Assembly (NCBI GenBank): GCA_026874595.1
Contig: CM049319.1
Coordinates: 61,388,917-61,452,916 of the forward strand
DNA: 64,000 nt
Reading direction: 5' to 3'
Origin: Sipunculus nudus
Taxonomy: Eukaryota > Annelida > Sipuncula > Golfingiida > Sipunculidae
The notes beneath the pieces are model-generated. The model did no database searches. It saw only the letters and a list, made by a program, of their open reading frames with translations, and was not told where the DNA came from. Positions 12,048 through 24,010 of the stretch are shown here, one piece after another (within the stretch, counting starts at the first letter, position 1; each line of letters opens with the position of its first letter). Made by a program: the position numbers and the translations under genes.

Positions 12048-12181
12048 TATTATGTCACTCAGAGACGCTGAAAAAGGTATATGTGTGAGTGTGTATATAA
12101 ATATACAAAGTCATCCCCCCACCATGGAAGAAAAGTTGACGCCACTGGTCCGAGGGTGGTCATATTAAACAGCTTTCACTG
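11903..12181. mobile_element. Possible small TIR transposon around (AT)n
   Basis: The left end CAGTGGAACCT and the reverse complement of the right end, CAGTGAAAGCT, are similar. Related GTTTAATAYGACMA-like blocks follow inside both ends. An (AT)n tract at 12003-12044 fills the middle. A TA follows the right end but I see none before the left end. The similarity is weak. Confidence 0.3.
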
Positions 12182-14279
12182 TATAAATGCATATTAAGCA
12201 AACATGTTGCACCTGAGGCTTTACCACTGTATAAATGCGTTTTCTTTTTTGCCTTCGCCAGAAAGTGTGTGTTTATCCCTGTTCGTGTGTGTTTGTTTGT
12301 TTGTTCATGACATAATTATGAACGTAATCTCATTAAAATTTCAAAGAATTTTGGGAATGGGCCAATGAAGAATCGATTAGATTATGGTACAGATTCGGCA
12401 CATGATCCGGATTCAGGAAAGTCGACAAGGAATATTCACAAATGTACAGTCACTTATGTACGAAACCCCCCCCCCCCCCCCAACACACACACATGGCGGA
12501 GGCTTGCAATTTATTAGAATGTAGATTTCTAGTTTTCATATATAACATTACTCAGTTGACAGTTGAACATGAAAACGCAAATGTTCCAACAAAAAAATGT
12601 AACAAGGAAAGCGACCTAATTAAACACCTAAAATGACACTTGATAAAGCGCACACCGCCGCCAAAGTAGAACATTTCTAGTGTACTATAGGACCTCGGCT
12701 GCTTGAACGGGGTTTTCCTTTGTCCCCTGACGTAATTTCGTGGAAATCGATTCAGTATAATCGATTTATTCAGATCCAAACCAAAATTTATGTTGGTCCT
12801 CCTTCGCCCATATTCCACAAAGTTCGGTCACTTTTGCATAATCCTACTGAAAATCTTACAACGAACACGGATAAAACATGAACGCCTTGGTGGAGGATTG
12901 ATCCAATGATAACATTTTTTTCCTCCGAATTCAAAGAATATACAGTCACAGAAAGAGTAAAAGAAGTTAAACATACAATATTTTGAAAAAAGTTTCATGA
13001 AAAGAAATGACAAAGTTAAAAGGAAAATGATTGTGAAAAAGATTGTATTGTTCTGTCGTGTAAAATTGATGCAAAATCAGTCTGAGAAATAACGGTTGTA
13101 GACCATGGGCTACACGTGTGAACCCCCACCTTATATATATCTAAAAGTGGCTATTACACTGACGTCAAGGCATCAACCAGACTTGGAACACTGCATTAAA
13201 ATACTCAATCCCTTTTCTGGGTCATACCACCGAGGAACCCCCGAAAGGCACACTAATTTGTGAGTGAAACACAGCCATGGGGCAAAGTCTCATCGCGCTT
13301 GATTTAATATTTGAACTCGCACCCTCCCCGCTTTGATCCCTGCATTCTTTCCCTTGACCTCGAAAGCGAATCGATTCAGTTACTAACTGGAGCGCATGTA
13401 CGGGCGAATTTGTCTGCTCTAGGCAGAGGTTTGCTCGCACACCAGAGAATCGCAGTATCAGTCTCATGGTAATAGATTTCAATATCATTATGATGGAATG
13501 TACATCTATCTGGCGGATTAATAGACTTAAGGCTTCCCCTAAAGGAATAATATATGTCCTATCCAAATTAACAATGCTGAGCCCTATCGAGATAAGTTTA
13601 ATTAGGGTTCCTAGCTTGACATGTTTGTATCTACAGAGCGACTTTGGTACCAGTATATGGTCGATAGATCTGTTTTAATTATTTTCAGACTAAAAGTATG
13701 AGTAACTGGGTTCAATCTACATAAGAAGTGATCGTCAGGTAAAGGTATATACATTAAGCCCGCTCTGCCAAATCAAGCTGACATATATGCTTTTAGAACC
13801 ATTGACTTCACAATTAAAGTCTACTGTCAAAATGACTTCACCTTGTGGTCATTATTCATGCAACAACTATAAAGTAGACTATCAGTTTTAGCCCTAGTCT
13901 GATATATAATGTGAATGATGATTGGAAGGCAAGCTCCCGAAAAGTACTTAAATGTTTAGTCTCCATCCGTAGGGGAAAGAATTACTAAAATGGTCCGCGT
14001 CTACATTCGTCCGTCCTTCCGTCATACTAATATAGTGACATATGACTATAACCTTCCTTTGGCACCAGCTCTACTTTCTGCAATCGAAAATGGTCTTTTT
14101 CACTATCCTTTCAGAGATCTCAGCGAATAAGAAAATATAGCCTTCAGGTCATAGAAGGGTTCCTTGGAGTTAGGGAAATTAAATGAATAATAAACTGCTA
14201 AATCTGCTACCCGCTACCATTCAGAGAATAATATTTAAACAATGAAAATGAAGAGTATTAATAATAAGAATTATCGACT

Positions 14280-14675
14280 TGTTCCATTTCTGAGTTTACT
14301 ATGAATTATATCCTTGGAAACCTGAAATTAGGTCATACTGACCTACATTTTGCAAGATATTTGAAGGAACATGATTTGAGAACCCTACAGCACAGTTTCG
14401 CAAGATTGGTTACTGTTTGACCTAGTAACTTCTAATTTGATAAAGATCCAGGGAGGTTCCCGTGAAAATTTCTTGGAAACCTGAAATAATGTCACTGTGA
14501 CCTATAATCTGCAATCTGTATGAAAGATCATGATTTTTACACAAATGGTAGCAGCTGGATGTAGAGTAAGATCACTGTTACCTATATCTAAGGTATATTG
14601 GCAAAAGCTTGATTTTGAGCACTCTGCGAGTCATGTTACCCAATTTACAAGGTTCCTTGAAAGAAGCTGAGCGTC
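14280..14675. repeat. Dispersed tandem repeat, about 155 bp unit (copy of the 39.1-40.2 kb family)
   Basis: Two to three degenerate units, each with CTTGGAAACCTGAAAT, then GGTCA / TGACCTA and TTTGAGCACYCT. They match the array at 39110-40195. The block ends in GCTGAGCGTCATGGCC, the same terminus seen there, and the truncated gypsy gag begins at that point. Confidence 0.75.
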
Positions 14676-15474
14676 ATGGCCAATGAGGAATACAGACAAT
14701 GGACGGACAGTTACGAAATTTACGCCACGGCTACAGAACTGAACAAGAAATCAGACGCCATACAACGAGCGACATTCCTGCATTGTCTTGGTATACTGCT
14801 ACGCAGCGTGTTTTCGCCACTTTGCCAGGTGAGAAAAACACTTACAAAAGAGCTAAAGATGCTCTAGATACATACTTCATGCCCAAAAGAAATGTCGTTG
14901 CTGAAAGATATGTTTCGTCTTAGAGCTCAGCGTTCAGATGAGTCCATTGATACATATCTGTCCTCCCTACGTGATTTAGCTCGAAAACAGATTGTAGAAA
15001 AGTGTCATTCTAAAACTCTACGTGAGAAACTATTACAACAAGATGATCTCCACCTTGAGAAATGTTTAAAAATAGCACGTCTATTTGAAACTGCGCAAGC
15101 AGATGCAAAAATTATGTCAGCCAGTGCCTCTGTCTCTGAGGAACAGACAATTACAACTCGAGTTCGTGTACAGCACACTCACAAGAAAAAGAATTACAAT
15201 GAAAAGTTACAGACCAAGAAAGTACATTATACATGTATCCGTTGTGAAAAATGAAGGCCATAAAGTTGATGAATGTCATGCTAAGTCCACAGAGTGTTTA
15301 TATTGTCATAAAATTGGTCATTTGGCTCGTGTATGTAAAAAGAAAGAAAGAGATCAAAGACATTCTAAAGACAAGAAAGGGAAAAGTAGAATACACACTG
15401 TACAATTACAAGAGGACACTGAGAACACAGAGAGTAATTCAAATTCAAGTTCTGAAGGTGATAGTGAGTTCATG
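14676..15474 (+). pseudogene. gag: Ty3/gypsy gag, frameshifted
   Basis: The capsid-like region is split over three frames. The start region (MANEEYRQWTDSYEIYA) is in one frame to about 14790, the next part (TLPGEKNTYKRAKDAL) in a second to about 14920, the RDLARK region back in the first to about 15250, and the zinc knuckle in a third. The nucleocapsid motif CLYCHKIGHLARVC fits C-x2-C-x4-H-x4-C and is preceded by a second, imperfect Cys/His motif. The first ATG may derive partly from the adjoining repeat. The last codons are interrupted by the MITE. Confidence 0.85.
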
Positions 15475-15727
15475 CACAGGCGCTTGAATCGCTATTTGTG
15501 TTGATCTTGGTTTAAATAGTGTTCAATTTACCTTAACAACAATCCCCTACCGTTTAATGAGCTTTAAACCATGTTATATCGTTTGCCGGTGTATCTATTA
15601 TATAAACAAGTACCGGCAAACGATATAACATGGTTTAAAGCTCATTAAACGGTAGGGGATTGTTGTTAAGGTAAATTAAACACTATTTAAACCAAGATCA
15701 ACACAAATAGCGATTCAAGCGCCTGTG
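15475..15727. mobile_element. Palindromic (foldback) MITE inserted in gag-pol
   Basis: 253 bp made of two 116-bp inverted arms with only one mismatch seen and a 21-bp loop at 15591-15611. The arms begin CACAGGCGCTTGAATCGC. It is flanked on both sides by the direct repeat GTTCATG (15468-15474 and 15728-15734), a 7-bp target-site duplication. Insertion plus one TSD copy is 260 bp, or 2 modulo 3, which equals the frame offset between gag before it and pol after it. It therefore interrupted a continuous gag-pol frame. I see no second copy in the window. Superfamily is unassigned; hAT usually gives 8 bp. Confidence 0.93.
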
Positions 15728-15734
15728 GTTCATG

Positions 15735-18700
15735 TTTGTTGTGTCAGGAAAACATTCCAAATATGGAACTCAGTCTATACACGTCAATGGTAAACGTATC
15801 AGAATGTTACCTGATACAGGATCTGAAAGAAATATTATCAGTTCTGAACTATACAGAAGGCTATTCAGTCAGTATGAGTTACAATCTACAAACAAACAAT
15901 TCCATGCATATGGACAAGACACACCATTAAAATGTATGGGACACTTTAAAGCTGTTCTGGCATGGAGAGGAAATACAGTTACAGAGGATATTTATGTGAT
16001 TGAAGGTACTAAGGCAGAATCATTAGTTGGAAAAAGTACTTGTGTGAAACTTGGTTTAATCCAAATAAATTATGTGAATCAGATATTACAACAGAAAACA
16101 GGCCAGACTTTACAACAGAAAACAAACATAAAGAAACTGATACAAGAATATGATGACCTATTTCATGGTCAAGGACATGTGATTGGATATGAGCACAAAA
16201 TTACTGTGGATAAATCTGTTAAACCAGTGGCACAACGACTACGCAGAATTCCATTGTCCATGACAGAACGTACAAGAGCAGAAATTTTGAAAATGGAAAG
16301 GGACAATATCATTGAAAGATTAAATGAAGGCTCTGAATGGGTATCAAATCTGATAGTGGTTCCTAAAAAGGAAACTGAGGAAGTTCGAATTTGTGTCGAC
16401 TTGAGAGAGCCAAATCGTGCAGTCATTCGTGAAAGACATCCTATTCCATTGGTTGAGGATATTATTCAGAAATTGCAAGGTGCAAAATATTTTGCAAAAT
16501 TTGATGCAAGGAAAGGATTTTGGCAAATTGATTTAGCAGAAGAATCAAGATACTTGACTACTTTTATTTGTAATGAAGGAACATTCAGATTTAAACGTGT
16601 ACCATTTGGGTTGGCATCTGCCAGTGAAGCTTATCAGAAAATGACTGACATTACATTTGCTAATTTAGAAGGTGTAGTTAGTTACTGTGATGATACAATT
16701 GTGTATGCAGATACACTGCCTCAACTTGAAACAAGAATGAGACAAGCTTTCCAGAGATGTCGTGAACGTGGATTAAAACTGAATGGTAAGAAACTACAGC
16801 ATAGTCTCACCAGTATCAGTGTACTTGGACATACCATATCTGCGGATGGTGTGAAGCCTGACAGAGATAAGGTACATGCCATACAGAATGCACCACAACC
16901 GAAAAATGTTGCTGAACTGCGTTCTTTTCTGGGAACTGTAAATTATATGCAGAAATTTATACCAAACTACTCAAATATCTGTGAACCACTAAGATATTTA
17001 ACAAGAAAGGACACAAAATGGAATTGGGCCAGTGATGCTGAAAATGCATTCCAGACACTCAAAGATTGCTTAAGCAAAGAACCATGTCTTGCTTATTACA
17101 AGTTAAATGCTCCAACTTTTCTTATTACTGATGCAAGCCCATATGGACTGGGTGCTATTTTACTGCAGCAACAGTCAGATGGAACCAATCGTCCAATGGC
17201 ATATGCTAGTAGATCCTTAACTACAACAGAACGGAGATATTCTCAAATAGAAAGAGAAGCTTTGGGATGTGCATGGTCAGTAGAACATTTCAGAAATTAC
17301 CTGTGGGGTGTACAATTCAAACTCCTGACCGACCACAAACCTCTGATTTACATGTTCAATCCTCATACAAGTACCATGGTACCACCTAGGATACAGAGAA
17401 TGCTATGGAAATTACAAGCTTTTGATTATGAAATTCAGCATATTCCGGGGAAGGATAATACTGCTGATGCATTATCGCGACTCCCATTACCTGTACAGAC
17501 TGATGCGTATAATACAGCTGAAAAGTACATTCATCACATTACTCAGTATTGTGTTGGTGGACTAACTGCAATCACTTTACAAGACATAAACGATGCTACA
17601 CAGAAAGATGAAGCTATGACTTTATTACATAACATGGTTTCCACTGATAACTGGGATGTTAAGACCTTGCCTAGTGAATTGTTTCCTTTGTACAAACTCA
17701 GGAATGAACTCTCTACATATGACTGTCTTGTTTTGAGAGGAAGCCGTATCATAGTTCCTAAATCCTTGAGGAATGATATTTTGAATATTGCACATGAATC
17801 ACATCAAGGCATAGTTAAAACAAAGATGTACTTGCGTGATAAGTTCTTTTGGACTGGAATGGACAAAGATGTGGAAACTCTTGTATCACAATGTGAATCT
17901 TGTATTAGAAACCAGCCTCTTATAACTGATCAACCACTGCAGCCATCTGAGCTACCATCAAGACCTTGGTACAAAGTTGGTATGGACATATTTGGACCTA
18001 TCCGTGGAATATATTTGTTGACAGTGATGGATTATTATTCAGCATTTCCTGAAGCAGTAGTTTTGAAGAATATTTCTTCAGATACTATTATTTAGAGTCT
18101 TTTGCACATATTTGCTAGATTAGGTTTTCCTAAGGTAACAGTTACAGATAATGGAAAACAGTTTGTTAGTGCAAAGACAGAAAGCTTTTTCAAAACTTGT
18201 GGAATCAAACATGTATATGCTTCGCCATATTATCCTCGCACAAATGGTAAAATTGAGCGATTTCACAGATACTTGAAGAAATGTCTGAGAGCAGCAGTTG
18301 CTGATGATAAAGACTGGAATATTGAATTACCCAAAATACTGATGGCATATCGTTCAACACCACAAAGCTCGACAGGTCAGAGTCCAGCAAAGTTGTTATT
18401 TGGACGAGAGATCAACACCAAATTGCCATGCCTGGATCTTGAACTCTGTGTTGCCGAAAATAGTGTTAAGTCACATTATCATAAGTGCATAGAAAATATG
18501 AAATTCTGCACTGATGATAAGAGAAAAGCAAAACCTCATGATTTTAAAATTGGTGATATTGTATTTGTTGCAAATAATGTACAAAACAAGCTAGATTCAC
18601 AGTTTCCGGGTTCAGCTAAGCATGTGATTATTAAATCAAAGGGTCCAGATACTTTTGAGATAGTGAACACACAGAATGGTAGAGTATTTGTTCACAATGT

Positions 18701-18998
18701 GAAACATCTTCGCAAAGTTAAAGTGAATGTGAACTCTCAGGATGATACAGACTTGGTCAGAGATGCAATGCTTTCATCTAATGTTGATACTGAAAACTCT
18801 GAAACTGCTCCTATTGAAAATCAATCCAATTCAAGTGATGTTGCACCAAATTTGAGTTCTAAGCATGCAAAACCAGTACAAAATCAAAATGACAAAAACA
18901 CAAATGTGAATGGTAACAGTGAGAATTTTATCAATACAAAATCTACTAGAACAGGACGTAAAGTAAAACCACCTGTGTATCTTAAAGACTATATCTGA
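15735..18998 (+). pseudogene. pol: Ty3/gypsy pol (PR-RT-RH-IN) with one nonsense codon
   Basis: One frame from the MITE edge to TGA at 18996-18998, broken only by TAG at 18093-18095. Residues are counted from the ATG at 15732. The protease active site DTGS is near residues 28-31 and the RT catalytic box YCDD near 318. RNase H has TDAS near 467 and TDHKPL near 532. The integrase zinc finger has HESHQG near 687 and CESC near 720, and the integrase core has MDIFGP, then DNGKQF and the TNGKIERF block after the stop. The stop separates the first catalytic Asp of integrase from the other two acidic residues. Otherwise the frame is intact, so the element decayed recently. The tail is a basic, Asn-rich linker. 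Confidence 0.93.
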
Positions 18999-19150
18999 AG
19001 TGAACTTTGTGTATGTAAACATATATAAACAATGGTTTTCATATCTGTGGTAAATAGGAATAATATGCAGTATGCATATTTAAGTTTCACAGTATGTATT
19101 CATCATGATACATTATTTACTGATAATTTAAAAAATTTAATACTAAGTTC

Positions 19151-19289
19151 AGGAGGAAATGTGGTATATCAGTGCTGCCACCTATCGGACTGCAGTCAAC
19201 TTAAAGTTTTACAAGGTACTGTATGGTAATAAATAAAATGGCGGTTGTTTAAGCCAGCCGGAGTTTCTTGTTTCTGTTACAACTACACA
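19151..19289 (+). repeat. Polypurine tract and 3' LTR of the gypsy element
   Basis: The polypurine run AGGAGGAAA is followed by TGTGGTATATC, the inferred LTR start at 19160. An AATAAA lies near 19230, and the inferred end is ACTACACA at 19289. That gives a short LTR of about 130 bp. The boundaries are inferred from the TG...CA rule and the PPT only, as no second LTR is present for comparison. Confidence 0.6.
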
Positions 19290-20074
19290 ACACATATAAT
19301 GAAAGTTGCATTTTTTAAACTATAAATTATCATATAAATATAAGATTTAGAAAACTTGTTCTGATGTGATAACGTTACTGGAAAAGCAGATTTAAACTTT
19401 GATATGCTGACGTGTACATGTACGGCATTTGTAAAAATACACTTGTGAAAAAATAACCGTAACCTCAAATATCCGAACAAAATTTGTCCACTAATCGAAT
19501 ATTCGAGGTTCTTTTGTATATCAAAACCTGGTGTAGACTTAACCTATACCGGAAACATAATAATTTATTTTAAAAATCTGATACTTAATTGTAAAATATT
19601 TGAAAAATTGACAGTGCAGCACATGATGCAGGTTACTGACATTGTACCCCATTATATGCCCAGCCCATTAAGTGTATGTTTATGTTTGATATTTAGCCTA
19701 AGTTTTTCTATAAAAAACAATGTGCTTACATGGATTGCAAAATGGTATTATTATTACGCTTTTTACTTTTCACGAAACGCCCTTAAAATTTAATAGGATT
19801 CCATTTTTGAGTGTGTGAATTACGTTTTGAACAAACATACAAAAACACAAACAACACCGAGGCAATTGCATGGAGTACAAATGCAGTACATATGGCTTAA
19901 TTATCTTTTTCATATAATAAGTATTTTTTGTTGCTTTTTTTTAATTATATATTCCCCCTCGATCTACTTCGGTGAGGCTAGCTTCGAACTTTCGGTTTTT
20001 GACTATAAAAAAGCTGTAAACAGATAAGTTTAAATTTGCGATCAATGCGATCAGAGCAAAAATAAATATATATA
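19290..20074. other. Non-coding spacer
   Basis: AT-rich intronic sequence between two mobile elements. Nothing recognisable. Confidence 0.4.
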
Positions 20075-21159
20075 CAGTCAAGCCCGCTTATTGTCATGTC
20101 AGCGGTGTATGCATAAATTATGATAATAACCGGGAAAAGACATTAAGCGGACTTTAACATCGATGTCCTCTTGAGTCATAGAAGAAGCGTTATGTCTCAA
20201 ATGATATTCAATAAATCGTCAATAAAAAAGGAAACAGAAACGTTTTGAATATTTTTATTGCATAACGCCACATCAGATTACGTTTATGCGCACCTGACAA
20301 TTTATTTCTTGTAAGTTGTGTGCCGCATGCCGCAATAACTGACAAAAATCCGACTTGCCAACAAAAAGAGACGTAGCTTCTGGGTCATGAGGTCAAGTAT
20401 CTGGAAATATGTGGCACAGTTATAACGTTATGCATAGTCAAACTATTTTACTTGATAATTCTTTCCCCGAATATTGCGCCTTATTTTCCGGATATCTTAT
20501 TAATGACCCAAACTTACATGATCGTCTTTATGAAAGAACTCTTCGGGGAGCGGGCATCATCATGCTATTGTCAACTTTCTAAAGTTTCGCCGCGTTTGAG
20601 GTTTTGCACCGGTTATCTCCATCAGTGCTCACAAAACCTCCAGCTTTTCATGGACCCTCAAAGGGGATTTCCAGTCACAAACACCGTTTTAGAGTTCGTT
20701 CTTCATATCATAAAGGCGAAAGTCACTGAGGTGTAAACTGCGACCTTTCAGGAGTTTATTATGATGATATGTGAACGCAAACATCGACCTTGTTAATGTA
20801 CTAAGAAACGCAATGATCGGGTTTACCATAGTATCTTAAGACGTTAATTAGCTAAGGGACGGGGAGTGACCCGCATGCATCACTCACTTGCCTGCCGCAC
20901 ACTAGTGAGAGATGCGAACGTTTGATACGCCTGACCGATTACTGGCTCATGGATCAACGTTTGATGTGATATTAACTGCGAACTGGTATCACTGCCAGGG
21001 GTTCCAAGCATGACAATAAACGGGATTATAACAATATTCCATGATATTAAACGGTCAAATTTACCATTGTTTATATAGGAAATGGTTTTGGATTTCAGAC
21101 TTATGTGACAATAAACGGGATTTTCTATTAACCGATATGACACAAAGTGGGCTCGACTG
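20075..21159. mobile_element. Non-autonomous pogo/Tigger-like transposon
   Basis: The termini are inverted: left CAGTCAAGCCCGCTTATTGT and right, reverse complemented, CAGTCGAGCCCACTTTGTGT. They are flanked by TA on both sides (20073-20074 and 21160-21161), as expected for TA-targeting Tc1/mariner/pogo elements. Subterminal ACAATAAACGGGATT motifs are repeated inside the right end. The 1,085 bp contain no transposase frame. The 94-codon open frame inside (20452-20736) resembles nothing I know. Confidence 0.75.
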
Positions 21160-22690
21160 TATATATTTTTTTAAATAAGCGGAATATAAACATATAGGTC
21201 CAAATTTAAACCTTTCAAGATTGACGCTGTACTTTTTCTCACAGAAGAATGAATACTAAAATACATAAATACATCAATTGTAAAGGATAAGATTCTTTGG
21301 CCGACCAGCTTATCAGAGAGGCAAAACCGATGGTTATTTGAAAGCCACATGATTTTTTTTTAACTCACGCTACTTTGACTGTATAATAGATAATGTTGTA
21401 TAACGAATTCATGACATACACAAAAGGTGTACATGAATGTATACTCAATTATATAAAAAAAAAAAAGAATATTTAACATGGTGCGACGAAAGTCTTAGGA
21501 TAGTTTTATTTAGTTGAACATTAGCCCAATAAAATGTGAATCGCTTTTACTGGGTGCTAAGAATAACTCAGTTCTAATAGTTACATGTTCTTACTAATTT
21601 TCAAATTGTATCAAACATCAATAAATGCTAGTTCTTCAAAACATATACCATTATTTCTGTGTGCTCGGTTTAAAATCGTACAAATAATATAGAAGTTTAA
21701 CATTAAGATCAAATGGAGTCAGTTTAATGAAGTAGGATGTTACCTTTAAAAGAATATTTGAATTTAAATGTCTTTGTCTTGGTGGCGTATGACTCTAAAT
21801 TCTGTGACAGAATGATTGACATATATATGCTTTACCTCTCACAGAAAGGACGCCCCTGATTCTAAATATATAATATTATTAAATTTAGGTCAAAGTATGT
21901 ATTAGGCATACACGGTCATCTTGTTTTAGTATGGAAAGGTTGAAAGAGAGGAACGAATAAAAACATGCCCCGGAGGAATATGCTTCGTTAACAATTCTTC
22001 TTTCGGGGATTCGTTTCCTTTCACTTTCCTTAATCAAATTTGATATAGAAGATTAGAAACAACTTAACAAAAAATGATCGTTGACGATTCTGGTATTTTG
22101 GCATAAATTGTTTCTGAAGACAAAAATAGGGATAAAAGTAGGGTTGGGAAGTTTTCTCCAAGGATCATTCAATTAAAAAAGCTTAATTTGGTAATTAGAG
22201 CTTATGTACTTCTGCAAGAATCTTAGCAAAATTCCCATTTTCAATGTACATTGTTTCACCGTTCACTAACCTGGCTCACAGAAGAGCGGTATAGAAAAAA
22301 AAAAACATATCCCCATAGTTTTTATGAATAGGCGTGGCCGTATGTATCAACAGGGAAACCGTTGAATGAAACCATATGATGATAATCCAAATTACCTCCC
22401 CACTTCATTTTGCATAATTGCATGGGTATTACCCAAATCCTCCATAAGATTTCATCAATTTCCTTTACTTTTGGCGTGAAGTTGCTAACAGACAAATCAA
22501 ATTAAAAGTATCGAACCAAGGGAAAGATACAATACCTCACCTGGTGATGGAGGTGTAAAATGTACCCATGTCCGTACTATGGACTTAAGTTCCTGCCGGT
22601 CTAAGCTGATATGGGTATTAAAAGTTCTTGCAATGCGTTACGGGCCTGGTGGGCGGGGTGTGGATTACTATTTTATCAAAGTCGACTTAC
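21160..22690. other. Intron 1 of the peptide gene, distal part
   Basis: AT-rich, without recognised repeats or exons. It ends at the minus-strand donor GTAAGT beside 22691. Confidence 0.4.
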
Positions 22691-22765
22691 CTGCGCTCTG
22701 TCCCTCATGACGAAAGTTTCTGCCAATACACAGAACATGAGAATAAAATAGATTGATCGGTGCAT
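22691..22765 (-). CDS. Secreted Cys-hairpin peptide, exon 1 (signal peptide)
   Basis: On the minus strand the ATG at 22765 (A at -3) opens 25 codons that end at CAG|GTAAGT. The first residues, MHRSIYFILMFCVLAETF, form a short basic head and a hydrophobic core typical of a secretion signal, with likely cleavage shortly after it. The exon ends in phase 0, which fits exon 2 at 9828-9880 about 12.8 kb away. I see no clear TATA box upstream (22766-22990). The chain of three exons gives a 75-residue precursor. The long intron is the weakest point of the model. Confidence 0.55.
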
Positions 22766-23693
22766 CCTGATTTAAAAAAAAGGTCGTGCGTGTCGTCCGT
22801 ATCCTGTTGAACAGATACAACCCTGTGTCACGCGGGTTCTAATGACAAAATCGATACTGGAATGGCGGGATGTCAGACACTGATGGCCCTCCCCGCCACG
22901 CGACCAATACGTAAAGTTTATACTGGCGCATATGAATGATCACCCTAATGGTACATTCGCGACTTATTTGAAAGTAGGCCTTTTTCAGTATTTTTACTCA
23001 GAATGAAACAACTGGTGGTACATACGTACATACATTTTACAGAATTCCACCATTTTTAATTCAGGAGGAATCACCCCATTTTATCGTATTAAGTAATTTA
23101 GTGCCAGGCCTTTATCTTTCATCGTAGTACATTGCTACTCATAACATCTGATGGCAAAGACCTGCTTTCTACCTTGTATACAGTTTCTCTTAAATCATTT
23201 TGTAAATTTAAACTATTTCGATGATTTATACATTCAAGCAAATGTTTATATTATTTATATACAGGAACGATAATTTCCCTCTTATTGTATTATATATATA
23301 CATTTTAGAGAGACGATGCTTGGTCAAAATCTTATTTCAAATATATAATTATATGTTACGTAACAGCAAATTTATTCTTCAAACCAGACCATTTTTGCAG
23401 GAAAAGAAATGATTATAACTATGGGCTGATAAAATTAAAGGAAGGCTGAGAGGTCTGGGGGCGGACGGTTGGGTAGCTCAAGAATGAGTACTGCAGAGTA
23501 CTGCAACGATTATGGTTGTATCGTACACATTTAGACTAAATTTTGTCATCATGTTTAAGCACATCCGATACATAGGCCTATATGGTTTCCAAATTGACAA
23601 AACTGCATGATATTATTAAACAAAACAATGGGTTGACTGGGTGGATTACCAATGCTTTCTTTTGTATGATTTTCCCTGTATAATTCTCATAGT
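22766..23693. other. Upstream region of the peptide gene
   Basis: Would hold the promoter of the minus-strand peptide gene. No TATA box or other element is clear. No other gene is seen. Confidence 0.3.
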
Positions 23694-23805
23694 GTCCGGA
23701 TAGCGTCTAAATGAATAGCGTCCAGCTGATCAGCGTCCATTTTCATAGCGTCCAGCTGTCGGCATCCATATTTATAGCGTCGATCTGAACAGCGTCCAGG
23801 TGACA
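23694..23805. repeat. Short tandem repeat, about 16-18 bp unit
   Basis: Six to seven degenerate copies of CATAGCGTCCAGCTGAT-like units, each containing AGCGTC. Confidence 0.8.
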
Positions 23806-23814
23806 TGGACCTCT

Positions 23815-24010
23815 CCCTCTGTTTGTTTGTGTCTCGATTTTCTCTGAGAAATGCCTGAACGCATGTACCTCAGACTCGGTCATATTTTCATACACGGGGC
23901 ACATTTGAACAATGTTTTCCAAGCGACTGTCGGGTCGACTAACACGGGTCGCTGGCGATTTTGGGATGGCTACGTCTTGTTACATGGCTGCTTTTTCTTA
24001 CTTAAAAGAT
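23815..24010. repeat. Dispersed repeat, copy 1
   Basis: It shares a series of blocks with 28531-28700 in the same order: a GTTTGTSTC-like start, CGGACTTCAAACTTGGTCAT-like, CACATTTGAACAATGTTTT-like, and GGCTAC near the end. This is an old interspersed family. The nearby (AT)n tract at 24047-24072 is separate. Confidence 0.6.

Larger units (their letters stand above)
9881..14279. other. Intron 1 of the peptide gene, proximal part
   Basis: Non-coding on both strands as far as I can see. It contains poly-C/G runs (about 10170-10190 and 10565-10580), three (AT)n tracts and a possible small transposon at 11903-12181. Open frames on both strands at 11635-11930 overlap each other and have no splice support. 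Confidence 0.4.
14676..19289 (+). mobile_element. 5'-truncated Ty3/gypsy retrotransposon
   Basis: It contains gag with a CCHC knuckle, then protease, reverse transcriptase, RNase H and integrase in the Ty3/gypsy order, followed by a polypurine tract (AGGAGGAAA, 19151-19159) and a short 3' LTR. No 5' LTR is visible; gag starts abruptly at the terminus of a dispersed repeat, so the element is truncated or recombined. It lies in antisense orientation within intron 1 of the Cys-hairpin peptide gene. Gag frameshifts, a MITE insertion and an integrase nonsense codon make it inactive. Confidence 0.92.

Noticed and set aside
13222-13566. 114-codon minus-strand open frame
   Set aside because: No start context, domain or splice support. 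It lies within the long intron of the peptide gene and is not needed to link its exons.
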